A DNA stretch of 16,532 bases from Nitriliruptoraceae bacterium (GCA_007118045.1 SKTG01000285.1:1-16532), one strand, 5' to 3'; positions 1 through 7,260 are shown, counted from the stretch's first letter. The notes: generated by a model from the sequence alone, not told the origin. Numbers and translations: made by a program.

Positions 1-108
1 GACCGCCAGCGCCTCGGCGAACCCTCGGCGGCGGTGCGCGGTGGCGTCCGGGGCGGGCGACGGGACGCTGCGCCTCGCGGGCGTGCCGGGGGCCATCTCG
101 GCGCTCAT
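1..108 (-). CDS. Partial unidentified protein, N-terminus only
   Basis: I do not recognise this gene. An ATG at 108-106 opens a minus-strand frame that stays open for 36 codons to the left edge, beginning MSAEMAPGTPARR and later RRRGFAEALAV. Third codon positions are G or C in 35 of 36 codons. The same phase loses that bias immediately to the right of 108, so codon structure ends where this ATG begins. A GGGA sits about 7 nt upstream as a possible ribosome binding site. The visible N-terminus is Ala/Pro/Arg-rich and probably disordered. It would be transcribed divergently from the thiamine operon. Function cannot be inferred. The plus-strand frame sharing the same third positions also runs open here, so strand is likely but not certain. 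Confidence 0.45.
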   Translation of the reverse strand, partial: MSAEMAPGTPARRSVPSPAPDATAHRRRGFAEALAV

Positions 109-545
109 GCTTCGTCCCGTCCGCGGATCCTCGTGGCCCGCTCGTCGCGCGTCACCCGTGCCGGCAAGGGGTACAGCGTCGGCAGCGCCCGGTCGCCGGG
201 ACGCCCGCCGAACCTCGGCCGCACGGCACGCAGCGCCCGCCGGGGGAGACTCGGCTGCGCCCTTCGTTCACTTCCTCGTCGCTTCACGCTCTTCCTTCAC
301 GTCGGAGCGCCGGACGGGAGGTCGCGCACGCTGGTCCTCACGGGAGCGAACGGGATGTTCGACGTGAGCGTCCGCGGCCTTCCGGGCCGGCGCTCACTGT
401 TGAACACGGGCGGACGGTATCCATGCGCCGGTGGGCGGGCCACGTCTGGCCGTTCACCCGTTCGAAGGACCGAGGCCGTGCCCGAGCCTGAGCGTCGTAC
501 GTCCGCGCGACCACCCCATCCGGCGAGCACGCCGATACCGTGTCG
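109..545. other. Non-coding divergent region upstream of the thiamine operon
   Basis: No convincing gene is seen in these 437 bases. Several frames stay open only because of high GC, and their translations are Arg/Pro/Gly-rich without domain-like patterns. The region probably holds the promoters of the left-edge gene and of the riboswitch-led thi operon. Two things stand out: a nested dyad at 337-368, listed separately, and a TACCGT hexamer at 536-541. That hexamer fits a TANNNT -10 element about 7 nt before the 5' strand of riboswitch P1. No good -35 partner is visible for it. Confidence 0.5.
337..368. repeat. Nested inverted repeat (possible operator or hairpin)
   Basis: Outer arms CTCACG (337-342) and CGTGAG (363-368) are perfect complements. 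Inside them, CGAAC (347-351) and GTTCG (357-361) form a second perfect dyad around a 5-nt centre. The inner arms resemble a Gram-positive LexA half-site pair, but the spacing is 5 rather than 4. It lies in the non-coding region between the left-edge gene and the thi riboswitch, so it could be a protein-binding site or a structured RNA element. Confidence 0.3.
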
Positions 546-646
546 GCGACGCCAAGGGAGCCCTGACGATCCGGGCTGAGAACGCGCAGGACACGAGCGC
601 GGACCTTGGAACCTGATCCGGGTCATGCCGGCGGAGGGAGCGCGTC
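546..646 (+). promoter_or_regulatory. TPP riboswitch (THI element)
   Basis: The conserved TPP aptamer segments are visible. A P3 stem, AGCCC (559-563) with GGGCT (573-577), runs into the invariant CTGAGA (576-581). The second conserved block reads ACCTGATCCGGGTCATG (611-627), where CCGG (618-621) pairs with CCGG (628-631), then GGAGGGA (633-639). A P1 stem can form between GACGC (548-552) and GCGTC (642-646), directly before the ATG at 647. The conserved 3' GGAGGG doubles as the Shine-Dalgarno sequence of the first gene. That suggests translational control of the thiamine operon by thiamine pyrophosphate. Confidence 0.93.
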
Positions 647-1354
647 ATGACGAGTCAGCACACCGTCCCGCGGTTGCACGTGCTCACGGGTCCGAACGGG
701 GGCCGTGACGTGCTGCGCACGATCGAGGCGGCGCTCGCCGCCGGTGCCCCGGGCGTCCAGGTGCGTGTCAAGGGAGCCACGGACCGCGACCACCTCGCGT
801 TCGCCTCCGCGGTCGTCGAGCGCTGCCGTGCCGCCGAGGCGACCTGCATCGTCAACGACCGGGTCGATCTGGCGCTCGCCAGCGGTGCCGACGGCGTCCA
901 CCTCGGCGCCACCGACCTTCCGGTCCGCGCGGCACGCGAGCTGGCGGGGGACCGGTTGCTGATCGGCGGTACGGCCCGGGAGCCCGATACCGCCGCGCGG
1001 CTCGTCGCCGAAGGGGCCGACTACCTCGGGTGCGGGCCGCTGTACACGACCACGACCAAGGACGGGCTGCCCGACCCGATCGGCTTCGACACGCTCGCCG
1101 CGATCGTGCGCACCGTCGACGTTCCGGTGATCGGCATCTCGGGGATCACCGCCGAGCGGATCGGCGAGGTGCTGGCCAGCGGCGCCCACGGCGTCGCGGT
1201 CACGGCTGCGATCACCTCGGCGGCCGACCCCGTGCAGGCGACCCGGGAGCTGCTGGCCGAGCTGGAGGGCGCGGCCCCGGTCCTCCCCGCGATGACCTCG
1301 ACTCGCTCCTCCGGGACCGCCACGGGCCCGACGGGGGCGCAGGTGGAACCGTGA
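647..1354 (+). CDS. thiE: Thiamine phosphate synthase ThiE
   Basis: A 235-residue TIM-barrel enzyme that condenses HMP pyrophosphate with the thiazole phosphate (carboxylate form) to give thiamine phosphate in the cytoplasm. Family residues visible: the Q-x-R-x-K strand (Q38, R40, K42), the ND pair for Mg/pyrophosphate binding (N70, D71 in IVNDRVDLA), the GADGVHLG turn, and the GPLYTTTTK loop (residues 130-138) that holds pyrophosphate. The usual I-G-x-S-x-H segment is replaced by IGGTAR at 106-111. The last 25 or so residues are a low-complexity tail beyond the fold. The start follows the riboswitch GGAGGG by 8 nt. The stop overlaps the thiO ATG by one base (TGATG). Between the two ThiE-family proteins here, this one keeps the synthase residues. 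Confidence 0.9.
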   Translation: MTSQHTVPRLHVLTGPNGGRDVLRTIEAALAAGAPGVQVRVKGATDRDHLAFASAVVERCRAAEATCIVNDRVDLALASGADGVHLGATDLPVRAARELAGDRLLIGGTAREPDTAARLVAEGADYLGCGPLYTTTTKDGLPDPIGFDTLAAIVRTVDVPVIGISGITAERIGEVLASGAHGVAVTAAITSAADPVQATRELLAELEGAAPVLPAMTSTRSSGTATGPTGAQVEP

Positions 1355-2604
1355 TGGGCGACGCCGCTACCGCGACCTCGAGCGCGCCGCACGTCGGCCG
1401 GGCAGACGCGGACCGAACACCCGACGTCATCGTCGTCGGGGCTGGCGTCATCGGCCTGTCGACCGCGTGGCGGGCGACCCTGGCGGGTCTGGACGTGACC
1501 GTGATCGACCCGGCTCCGGCGTCCGGTGCGTCGGGCGTCGCCGCCGGCATGCTCGCTCCGGTCACCGAGGTGGCATACGGCGAGGAGTCGCTGCTGCGGC
1601 TCAACATCGCCGGGGCTCGGCGCTGGCCCGACTTCACGGCTGAGCTCGAAGCCGCGACCGGGCACGACATCGGTCACCAACGGGACGGCACGCTGCTGGT
1701 GGCCTTCGACGCCGACGACCACGCCGCCCTGCGGGACCTCCACGGCTTCCAGCAGCACCTCGGCCTCGAGGTGGACCGACGACGCAGCCGCGAATGTCGC
1801 GCTCAGGAGCCGATGCTCAGTCCGCGGATACGCGGCGGGGTGTTCGCGCCCGGCGATCATCACGTCGATCCCCGGCGCACCACGGCCGCGCTGGCGGAGG
1901 CGTGCCGCGCCCGAGGCGTCACCACCGTGGCCCAGCCCGTCGAGCGCATCGACCACGACGGCGAACGCGTCCTCGGGGTCACGACCGGCGACGGCGCGAC
2001 CCACACGGCCCCCCGGGTGGTGCTCGCCGCCGGGGTGGCCTCCGGAGCACTGCACGGCCTGCCTGCCTCGGTCGCACCTCCCGTGCGGCCGGTCAAGGGC
2101 CAGATCCTGCGGCTGCGGAGCCGGGACGGCACACGCCTGCTGTCCGGGGCGGTCCGAGGCATCGTCCAGGGCCGATCGATCTACCTCGTACCGCGCCGTG
2201 ACGACGAGCTGGTCGTCGGCGCGACGCAGGAGGAGCTCGGCCACGATCGGAGCGTGACCGCCGGCGGTGTCCGCGAGCTGCTGGACGCCGCCGTCGCGAT
2301 CGTGCCCGGCGTCGACGAGCTCACGCTCGCCGAGACCGCGGCCGGGCTGCGGCCCGGTACCCCCGACAACCACCCGCTCGTCGGTGCCACCGACCTCGAC
2401 GGACTGATCCTCGCCACCGGCCACCACCGGCACGGGGTGCTGCTCGCGCCGATCACGGCCGAGGCCGTCGTCGCCTGCCTGCTCGGTGAGACCCCACCCG
2501 CGGAGATCGAGGTCGCGGACCCACGACGCTCCGCCGTCACCGACACCGGGCCGCGCACATCGGATCCTGGGCGACGCGTGGACGACGTTCGGAGCGCCTC
2601 GTGA
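1354..2604 (+). CDS. thiO: Glycine oxidase ThiO
   Basis: FAD-dependent glycine oxidase of the DAO family, 416 residues. It oxidises glycine to the imine (dehydroglycine) that ThiG needs for thiazole formation in aerobes. A Rossmann FAD-binding motif follows a 23-residue disordered leader: VIVVGAGVIGLSTAW with glycines at 29, 31 and 34. It is followed by the acidic strand end VTVID, the GVAAGMLAP segment and, near the C-terminus, GHHRHGVLLAP, the ThiO signature region. The frame is open far upstream, but that extension lies inside thiE. The ATG overlapping the thiE stop is preferred, with GTG one codon earlier as an alternative. The stop overlaps the thiS GTG by 4 nt. The C-terminal 40 residues are hydrophilic and poorly conserved in appearance. 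Confidence 0.93.
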   Translation: MGDAATATSSAPHVGRADADRTPDVIVVGAGVIGLSTAWRATLAGLDVTVIDPAPASGASGVAAGMLAPVTEVAYGEESLLRLNIAGARRWPDFTAELEAATGHDIGHQRDGTLLVAFDADDHAALRDLHGFQQHLGLEVDRRRSRECRAQEPMLSPRIRGGVFAPGDHHVDPRRTTAALAEACRARGVTTVAQPVERIDHDGERVLGVTTGDGATHTAPRVVLAAGVASGALHGLPASVAPPVRPVKGQILRLRSRDGTRLLSGAVRGIVQGRSIYLVPRRDDELVVGATQEELGHDRSVTAGGVRELLDAAVAIVPGVDELTLAETAAGLRPGTPDNHPLVGATDLDGLILATGHHRHGVLLAPITAEAVVACLLGETPPAEIEVADPRRSAVTDTGPRTSDPGRRVDDVRSAS

Positions 2605-2801
2605 CCATCACCGTGAACGGCCAGACCCGTGAGTTCGACGCGCCCTGCCGCCTGGGCCACGTCATCGATGCCGAGGTGTCCGAGCGACGGGGCGTTGCGG
2701 TCGCCGTCGACGGCGAGATGGTGCCCCGCGCCGACTGGGACGACACCGAACTCGAGGACGGCGCCCGGGTCGAGGTCGTTGCCGCCGTACAGGGTGGCTG
2801 A
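2601..2801 (+). CDS. thiS: Sulfur carrier protein ThiS
   Basis: A 66-residue ubiquitin-like sulfur carrier. Its C-terminal Gly-Gly (VQGG) is adenylated by a ThiF-type enzyme and thiocarboxylated, then delivers sulfur to ThiG. The beta-grasp pattern is visible: a short TITVNG first hairpin, a central helix, VAVAVDGEMVPR, and a final strand RVEVVAAVQGG. Length and ending are typical. The start is GTG at 2601, overlapping the thiO stop as GTGA and so probably translationally coupled. No ThiF homologue is in the window, so the activating enzyme must be encoded elsewhere. Confidence 0.93.
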   Translation: MTITVNGQTREFDAPCRLGHVIDAEVSERRGVAVAVDGEMVPRADWDDTELEDGARVEVVAAVQGG

Positions 2802-2847
2802 TCCGCACGACCCCATCGCCGCCGATGCCACTCGTCATGGAGACCTC

Positions 2848-3687
2848 ATGGAGGACCTCGAGCTCGGAGACCTGGTGCTCTCGTCCCGCCTGCTGCTCGG
2901 CACGGGGGGTGTGAGCAACCTCGACATCCTCGAGCGCGCCATCGTCGCTTCCGGCACGGAGCTGGTCACGGTGGCGCTGCGCCGTGTCGCACCGTCGGAG
3001 GGCCCCTCGCTGCTGCAGGTCATCGACCGCACGGGCGCACGCCTGCTGCCGAACACCGCCGGCTGTTTCACCGCCCACGAGGCGGTCCGGACGGCCCAGC
3101 TCGCACGCGACGCCTTCGAGACCGACCTGATCAAGCTCGAGGTGATCGGCGACGAGGACACCCTGCTCCCGGACCCGGTCGAGCTGCTCGATGCTGCGGA
3201 GACCCTCGTGGACGAGGGGTTCCGGGTCCTGGCGTACACCAACGACGATCCGATCACCGCGGTGCGTCTCGCCGACCTCGGTTGCGAGGCGGTCATGCCG
3301 CTGGGCTCGCCGATCGGCAGCGGGATGGGGATCCTCAACCCGTACAACCTGGCGATCATCCGCGACCGTGTGCGGTGCCCGGTGATCCTGGACGCCGGCG
3401 TCGGAACGGCCTCCGACGCAGCTCTGGCCATGGAGCTCGGGTGTGACGCCGTGCTGATCGCTTCCGCGGTCACGCGCGCCCAGGACCCCGAAGCCATGGC
3501 CACCGCCATGCGATGGGCCGTCCAGGCGGGTCGGCTCGCGAGCGGGGCGGGACGCATCCCACGGCGACGTCATGCACAGGCCTCCACCTCTCCTGAGGGC
3601 CGGGCCGATCTGGGTGGCCCTGCCGATCCGAGTGGCCCTGTCACGTCCGACGGGGACGCCGACGAACGCGACAGCGGGTCCCCGTGA
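2848..3687 (+). CDS. thiG: Thiazole synthase ThiG
   Basis: Thiazole synthase, 279 residues, combines 1-deoxy-xylulose 5-phosphate, dehydroglycine and ThiS thiocarboxylate into the thiazole phosphate. Visible family blocks: LLLGTGG near the start, VTVALRR (41-47), LLPNTAGCFTAHEAVRTAQLA, the catalytic lysine in LIKLEVIGD (K96), PLGSPIGSGMGI, and LDAGVGTASDAALAMELG. I chose ATG 2848 because GGAG lies 5 nt upstream and MEDLELGD matches where the family begins. A GTG at 2794 overlapping thiS would add 18 residues. After the conserved GRIPRR the protein carries a tail of over 30 residues, rich in Gly/Pro/Asp/Ser, containing an 18-bp tandem duplication (ADLGGP/ADPSGP). The stop overlaps the next start as GTGA. 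Confidence 0.93.
   Translation: MEDLELGDLVLSSRLLLGTGGVSNLDILERAIVASGTELVTVALRRVAPSEGPSLLQVIDRTGARLLPNTAGCFTAHEAVRTAQLARDAFETDLIKLEVIGDEDTLLPDPVELLDAAETLVDEGFRVLAYTNDDPITAVRLADLGCEAVMPLGSPIGSGMGILNPYNLAIIRDRVRCPVILDAGVGTASDAALAMELGCDAVLIASAVTRAQDPEAMATAMRWAVQAGRLASGAGRIPRRRHAQASTSPEGRADLGGPADPSGPVTSDGDADERDSGSP
3605..3640 (+). repeat. 18-bp in-frame tandem duplication in the thiG tail
   Basis: Two adjacent 18-base units (3605-3622 and 3623-3640) differ at two positions. They encode ADLGGP and ADPSGP in the extra C-terminal tail of ThiG, outside the conserved fold. Confidence 0.8.
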
Positions 3688-4460
3688 GCGTTCCCCGACT
3701 GCTCGTCCTGACCGACCGGCATCGCTGTGCCGCGAGGGGTCGCTCGTTGCGCGAGGTCGTCACCGCAGCCGTGGAGGCTGGCGCGCCCGCGGTGCTCCTG
3801 CGCGAGAAGGACCTCCCGCCACACGAACGTCACGCCCTGGCCGTCGAGCTGGCCCCCACGATCGCCGCCGCTGGTGCCCAGCTGATCGTCGCCAGCGACG
3901 CCGAGGTGGCCGCCGACGTCGGCGCCGACGGGGTCCACCTGGCCGCGACCGACCCGGTCCCGGCCCGGGCTGGTTCCACGGCTCGCGCTGGTTCCACGGC
4001 CCGCGCCGGCTCCACACGCCACGACGGTCGGTTGTCACGGCCGGACGACGCTGTGGAGCTCCCCGCGGGGACGCTCATCGGTCGTTCGTGCCACGACGAG
4101 GTCGAGGTCCGCGCCGCCGTCGACGCGCAGCTCGATTACGTGACGGTGTCACCGGTCGCGCCAACGGCGTCCAAACCGGGGTACGGACCGGCGCTGGATG
4201 TCCCGGGACTCGCCCAACTGGCAGCCGTGGCCGGGGACCTACCGGTGCTCGCCCTCGGTGGTGTGGGACCGGACACGGTCGCGAGGTGGTGCGCGGCCGG
4301 CGCGGCGGGTGTCGCCGTGCTCGGCGCCGTGATGGGCGCCCGCGACCCGGCCGCGGTGGTGCGCGCCTTGCTGGAAGAGCTGCCACCCGAGCCCGCGCCC
4401 GTGCCGCGCGGTCCGTGGCACCCGCTCACCGAAGCTGACCCCGACACGAAGGCGCGATGA
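3684..4460 (+). CDS. Second ThiE/TenI-family protein, probable thiazole tautomerase
   Basis: A 258-residue member of the ThiE/TenI TIM-barrel superfamily. Blocks seen: AVLLREKDLPPHERHALA, GADGVHLAATD, IGRSCHD (132-138), DYVTVSPVAPTASKPGYGP and ALGGVG. Compared with ThiE, the glutamine of Q-x-R-x-K is Leu (L38) and the ND pair is replaced (IVASDAEVA). It does keep I-G-R-S-x-H, as in TenI, where that histidine is catalytic. Its place directly after thiG fits a tautomerase acting on the ThiG product. The TASKPG loop is more ThiE-like, so a divergent synthase is possible, and automated annotation would probably call it ThiE. A loop of about 40 residues (94-130) is inserted before IGRSCH and includes three copies of ARAGST. 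Start GTG 3684 overlaps the thiG stop; the stop overlaps thiD as ATGA. Confidence 0.85.
   Translation: MSVPRLLVLTDRHRCAARGRSLREVVTAAVEAGAPAVLLREKDLPPHERHALAVELAPTIAAAGAQLIVASDAEVAADVGADGVHLAATDPVPARAGSTARAGSTARAGSTRHDGRLSRPDDAVELPAGTLIGRSCHDEVEVRAAVDAQLDYVTVSPVAPTASKPGYGPALDVPGLAQLAAVAGDLPVLALGGVGPDTVARWCAAGAAGVAVLGAVMGARDPAAVVRALLEELPPEPAPVPRGPWHPLTEADPDTKAR
3963..4016 (+). repeat. 18-bp x 3 in-frame tandem repeat inside the TenI-like gene
   Basis: Three consecutive 18-base units (3963-3980, 3981-3998, 3999-4016) each encode ARAGST. They differ mainly at third positions and expand a loop between the GADGVHL and IGRSCH segments. Confidence 0.9.
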
Positions 4461-5263
4461 TGACCCCGAACGTCACGTTGACGATCGCCGGATCCGACTC
4501 GGGTGGCGGTGCCGGCATACAGGCCGACCTGCGGGCCTTCGGCGCTCACGCCGTCTTCGGTACGAGCGTGGTGACCGCCGTCACGGCGCAGAACACGACG
4601 GGCGTCTCCGACGTGCACGTGGTGCCGAAGGAGAACGTCGAGGCGCAACTGATCGCCGTGCTGGAGGACCTCCCGGTCGCGGCGGTGAAGACGGGCATGC
4701 TCGCCACGGCGGAGCTGGTCGAGCTGGTGGCGTCGTACGCGGCTTCGGGGCGACTGCCGAACCTGGTGGTCGATCCCGTGCTCGTCTCGGCCACCGGTCA
4801 CCGTCTCCTCGAGGACGAGGCGATCCGTACCTATCGGGAGCAGCTGTTGCCCGCCGCCACCGTCGCCACGCCCAACGTCCACGAGGCGGCCGCGTTGGTG
4901 GGACGACAGCTGGACGACCTGGACGACATCACGGCGGCCGCCCATGAACTCGCCGATCTCGGCACGGCCGTCGTGGTCGTCAAGGGCGGTCACCTCGCCG
5001 GCGAAACGGCGGTCGACGTGGTCGTGGCGCACGGTGACGTGCACCATCTCACGGCCCAACGGGTGGACACGGAAAACGTCCACGGCACCGGTTGCACCTT
5101 CGCATCCGCGTGCGCGGCCGGGCTCGCCAACGGTCTCGAGCCGCTCGGCGCCCTGGACCATGCGAAGAGCTACGTGACGCGCTGCATCGTGGGCGCCCAG
5201 GAGTGGGAGCTGGGCTCGGGACCGGGCCCCATCGACCACCTGGGCTTCAGCGGCGCAACCTGA
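4457..5263 (+). CDS. thiD: Hydroxymethylpyrimidine / HMP-phosphate kinase ThiD
   Basis: A ribokinase-fold kinase of 268 residues, normal for the family. It phosphorylates HMP-P (and HMP) to HMP-PP, the second substrate of ThiE. Motifs: TIAGSDSGGGAGIQADLRAF at the N-terminus (substrate binding), VTAVTAQNT, VKTGML, VVDPVLVSATG, TPNVHEA, VVVKGGHL, and the anion-hole motif GTGCTFASA with C213. The ATG overlaps the preceding stop (ATGA). A second in-frame ATG follows immediately, so the exact start is uncertain by one residue. It is the last gene of the thi operon and ends 18 bp from the end of the convergent DUF222 gene. I see no obvious hairpin terminator in that gap. Confidence 0.95.
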   Translation: MMTPNVTLTIAGSDSGGGAGIQADLRAFGAHAVFGTSVVTAVTAQNTTGVSDVHVVPKENVEAQLIAVLEDLPVAAVKTGMLATAELVELVASYAASGRLPNLVVDPVLVSATGHRLLEDEAIRTYREQLLPAATVATPNVHEAAALVGRQLDDLDDITAAAHELADLGTAVVVVKGGHLAGETAVDVVVAHGDVHHLTAQRVDTENVHGTGCTFASACAAGLANGLEPLGALDHAKSYVTRCIVGAQEWELGSGPGPIDHLGFSGAT

Positions 5264-5281
5264 GTCGAGGGCGGGCATCGG

Positions 5282-7102
5282 TCAGGGTGGTGCCCGGTCG
5301 GGGTAGCCGGGCTGGTCGTCCGCGCATCCGTCGCGGTGAGGCTGATCGGCGCGGTCGAAGGTGACGTTGGTGCCGTCGACCCTCAGCTGCCAGTTGCCGT
5401 CGTCGAAGCGGCGGTGGTGGCGTAGGCACAGGAGCGCGGCATCGGCGAGGTGGAGCTTGCCGTCGTCGCGGTAGGGGACGTTGCCGTGAGCGGCCTGGCA
5501 CCAGGCGGGCGGCGCGTCACAGCCGGGCCAGCGGCAGCCCCCGTCACGGGTGACCAGCGCAGCCCACAGCCCAGCCGGCACGTGGCGGGTGCGCTTGGAC
5601 ACCTCGATCGGCACCGAGTCCGCGTCGAGTATCACCCGGGTCAGGTCGCAGTCGGCCAGCAACGGCCGCAGCTCGGCCATGGTCACCGGCCCGGTGAACC
5701 CCAGTTCACCGATCCCGGCCTGTTGTGCGAGCTCGGACCACTGGACGGTCACCAGCACGTGGGGCCGGACCCCGTGTTGGGTGGAGGCCTCACCGCTGCG
5801 CAGCGCGACCTCGAAGATGGCCTCCAACGCGTCCGCGCCCTGCTGGGCGGGGCTACGACGCTCACCAGCGGTGTCGGGGGTACGGAACGCCATGAAGGCG
5901 GTCATCGCACGTTCGCCGGCGAGCCCGTAGAGGCTGGCACGCAGATGGACACCGCCGTCCGCGCCCTGTGTGATCGACCCGGACCGGCGGTCGTGCCGAC
6001 GATGCGCCGCTCGCTCCGCCCCGTCGGGGTCGAGGCGAGCCACCTCGCGCCGCGCGATGCGACCGAGCTCGACGGGGTCGACCTTCGTGGCGTGCTCGAG
6101 CAACGACCGTTCGAGTGCGTCCCGGTGCGCCCGGTCGACCTGGGCGAGCGCGTCGGTGATGACCTTGGCGTGCGCCTGACTGAAGTCCCCGGAGGAGAAG
6201 CGTTCGGCGGTGTCCGGCGCGCCACGCAGCTTGCGTCCGGTCTCAGCGGCGTTCTTCGCGTCCGAGGGTGACAGGTTCAGGTCTTCACGCAGGAACCGTT
6301 GCGACTCGCGTGCGGCGCCGGCCTCACGCCCCACCGGCGCAGCTGCGACCGCCCGGGCCGACAGATCCCCGGCTGCCCGCGTACGGACCGCCGACAGCCG
6401 GTCCATCTGGGGCCGCAGACGCCGCAGCAGAGCACGCAACGCGTCGTCGGAGAACGCGTCGAACTCCAACCCCGACACCCGACCCACCGCCCGTGCCAGG
6501 TCCTCGAACGGGTCGACCAACCGGTGGTCGTCCGGCCCGAGCAGCGCTCCGTCGTCAGCTGGCGTGGCACCGGCGCCACGGGCCGACCGTCCTGCTACGG
6601 GTCGTCGGGCATCGCTGGGTGCCGTGCCGTCGCTGCGTGCGGGAGCCGCGGCTGACGAGGACGCGTGCGTCGGTGCGTCGGTCAACGTCGGCTGCCAGTC
6701 ACCTCGTGCCTCACCCGCCAGCTGCAACGGCCACCCGCCAGCCGCAGAAGACCAGCGGGCCCAGCGGGCGGACCCCCGATCGCCGTGACCATCGGCACGA
6801 GCATCGAACCCGTCCCGCGCGGCCGTCGCCGCGGGCCGGCTCGTAGGACCACATCTGCCGGTGCCGGTCCATGTCGTGGGGGCGGATCGGGTCGAGATGT
6901 CCGTCGAGGTCGTGGGAACGGGTGGGGTCGAGATGTCCGTCGAGGTCGTGGGCGCGGGTGGGGTCGCGGGGACGCCTCGGGTCGTGGTGCCGATCAGCGC
7001 CGTGGCGACGCCTCCGGTCTCGACGCCAGGGCGTATGGCGGCCACCCCGGCGTCGGCGCGGAGTGGGTCGCTTCCCGTCGACCAGGCTCCCCGGGTTTCC
7101 AT
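5282..7102 (-). CDS. DUF222 / 13E12-repeat family HNH endonuclease-like protein
   Basis: A 606-residue protein of the actinobacterial 13E12 (DUF222 + HNH) family. An N-terminal Thr/Pro/Ser-rich, probably disordered region of about 200 residues contains a 12-residue tandem repeat. The helical DUF222 part follows (FDAFSDDALRALLRRLRPQM onward). A C-terminal zinc/HNH region has C523, C528, C535, H539, C559, H562 and H563. Key HNH positions look eroded: the usual HH pair after CDA reads A538-H539, the Asn before LLC appears as Asp, and the final His is D567 or D568. Start ATG 7102 has GGGGA 6 nt upstream; the frame continues 286 codons further, but across the promoter and the opposing gene. Family members occur in many actinobacterial genomes and in M. 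tuberculosis REP13E12 elements. Biochemical role unknown. Confidence 0.85.
   Translation of the reverse strand: METRGAWSTGSDPLRADAGVAAIRPGVETGGVATALIGTTTRGVPATPPAPTTSTDISTPPVPTTSTDISTRSAPTTWTGTGRCGPTSRPAATAARDGFDARADGHGDRGSARWARWSSAAGGWPLQLAGEARGDWQPTLTDAPTHASSSAAAPARSDGTAPSDARRPVAGRSARGAGATPADDGALLGPDDHRLVDPFEDLARAVGRVSGLEFDAFSDDALRALLRRLRPQMDRLSAVRTRAAGDLSARAVAAAPVGREAGAARESQRFLREDLNLSPSDAKNAAETGRKLRGAPDTAERFSSGDFSQAHAKVITDALAQVDRAHRDALERSLLEHATKVDPVELGRIARREVARLDPDGAERAAHRRHDRRSGSITQGADGGVHLRASLYGLAGERAMTAFMAFRTPDTAGERRSPAQQGADALEAIFEVALRSGEASTQHGVRPHVLVTVQWSELAQQAGIGELGFTGPVTMAELRPLLADCDLTRVILDADSVPIEVSKRTRHVPAGLWAALVTRDGGCRWPGCDAPPAWCQAAHGNVPYRDDGKLHLADAALLCLRHHRRFDDGNWQLRVDGTNVTFDRADQPHRDGCADDQPGYPDRAPP
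6873..6970 (-). repeat. 36-bp in-frame tandem repeat in the 13E12-type gene
   Basis: Two full 36-base units (6873-6908, 6909-6944) and a partial third (from 6945) lie in tandem. On the coding strand they encode about 12-residue units containing PTTSTDIST, within the disordered N-terminal part. Differences between copies are few, which indicates recent duplication. Confidence 0.88.
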
Positions 7103-7149
7103 CGCGCGTCCCCATGACCGTACGTCTGAGTCTGTATGAGCTGAGATGT

Positions 7150-7178
7150 ATCGTAACGAACGTACACATGTTCGACAA
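7150..7178 (-). promoter_or_regulatory. Putative LexA-controlled (SOS) promoter of the 13E12-type gene
   Basis: Reading the minus strand, TCGAACATGTGTACGT (7175-7160) matches the palindromic mycobacterial SOS box TCGAACATGTGTTCGA at 14 of 16 positions. A sigma70-like promoter overlaps it: -35 TTGTCG (7178-7173), 17-nt spacer, -10 TACGAT (7155-7150). The -10 lies about 48 nt before the ATG at 7102. The box covers the -35/spacer, as expected for repression by LexA. An additional CGAAC/GTTCG pair (7157-7174) surrounds the core. Confidence 0.72.
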
Positions 7179-7260
7179 GCAGGTCGGCCGATCGGTTGGG
7201 GACAACACCTCCGGCGAGCCGCCATCGGCCGCGGCGCCCGTCCGACCACGACCTGGCGCG

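Noticed and set aside
347..361. LexA box
   Set aside because: CGAAC and GTTCG are separated by 5 bases, whereas the actinobacterial box needs 4. Kept only as an inverted repeat.
470..480. tRNA T-loop-like GTTCGAA motif
   Set aside because: No acceptor stem, anticodon arm or CCA context can be built around it.
34..579. 181-codon plus-strand open frame before the riboswitch
   Set aside because: The translation is Arg/Gly/Pro-rich with no domain pattern, it lacks codon-position bias, and it runs into the riboswitch. It is open because of high GC.
1021..2433. 470-codon minus-strand open frame opposite thiE/thiO
   Set aside because: It is antisense to two clear enzymes and its translation is low-complexity. 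It is a GC-driven shadow.
6873..6970. CRISPR array
   Set aside because: The repeats are directly adjacent, without spacers, and are in frame inside a coding region.
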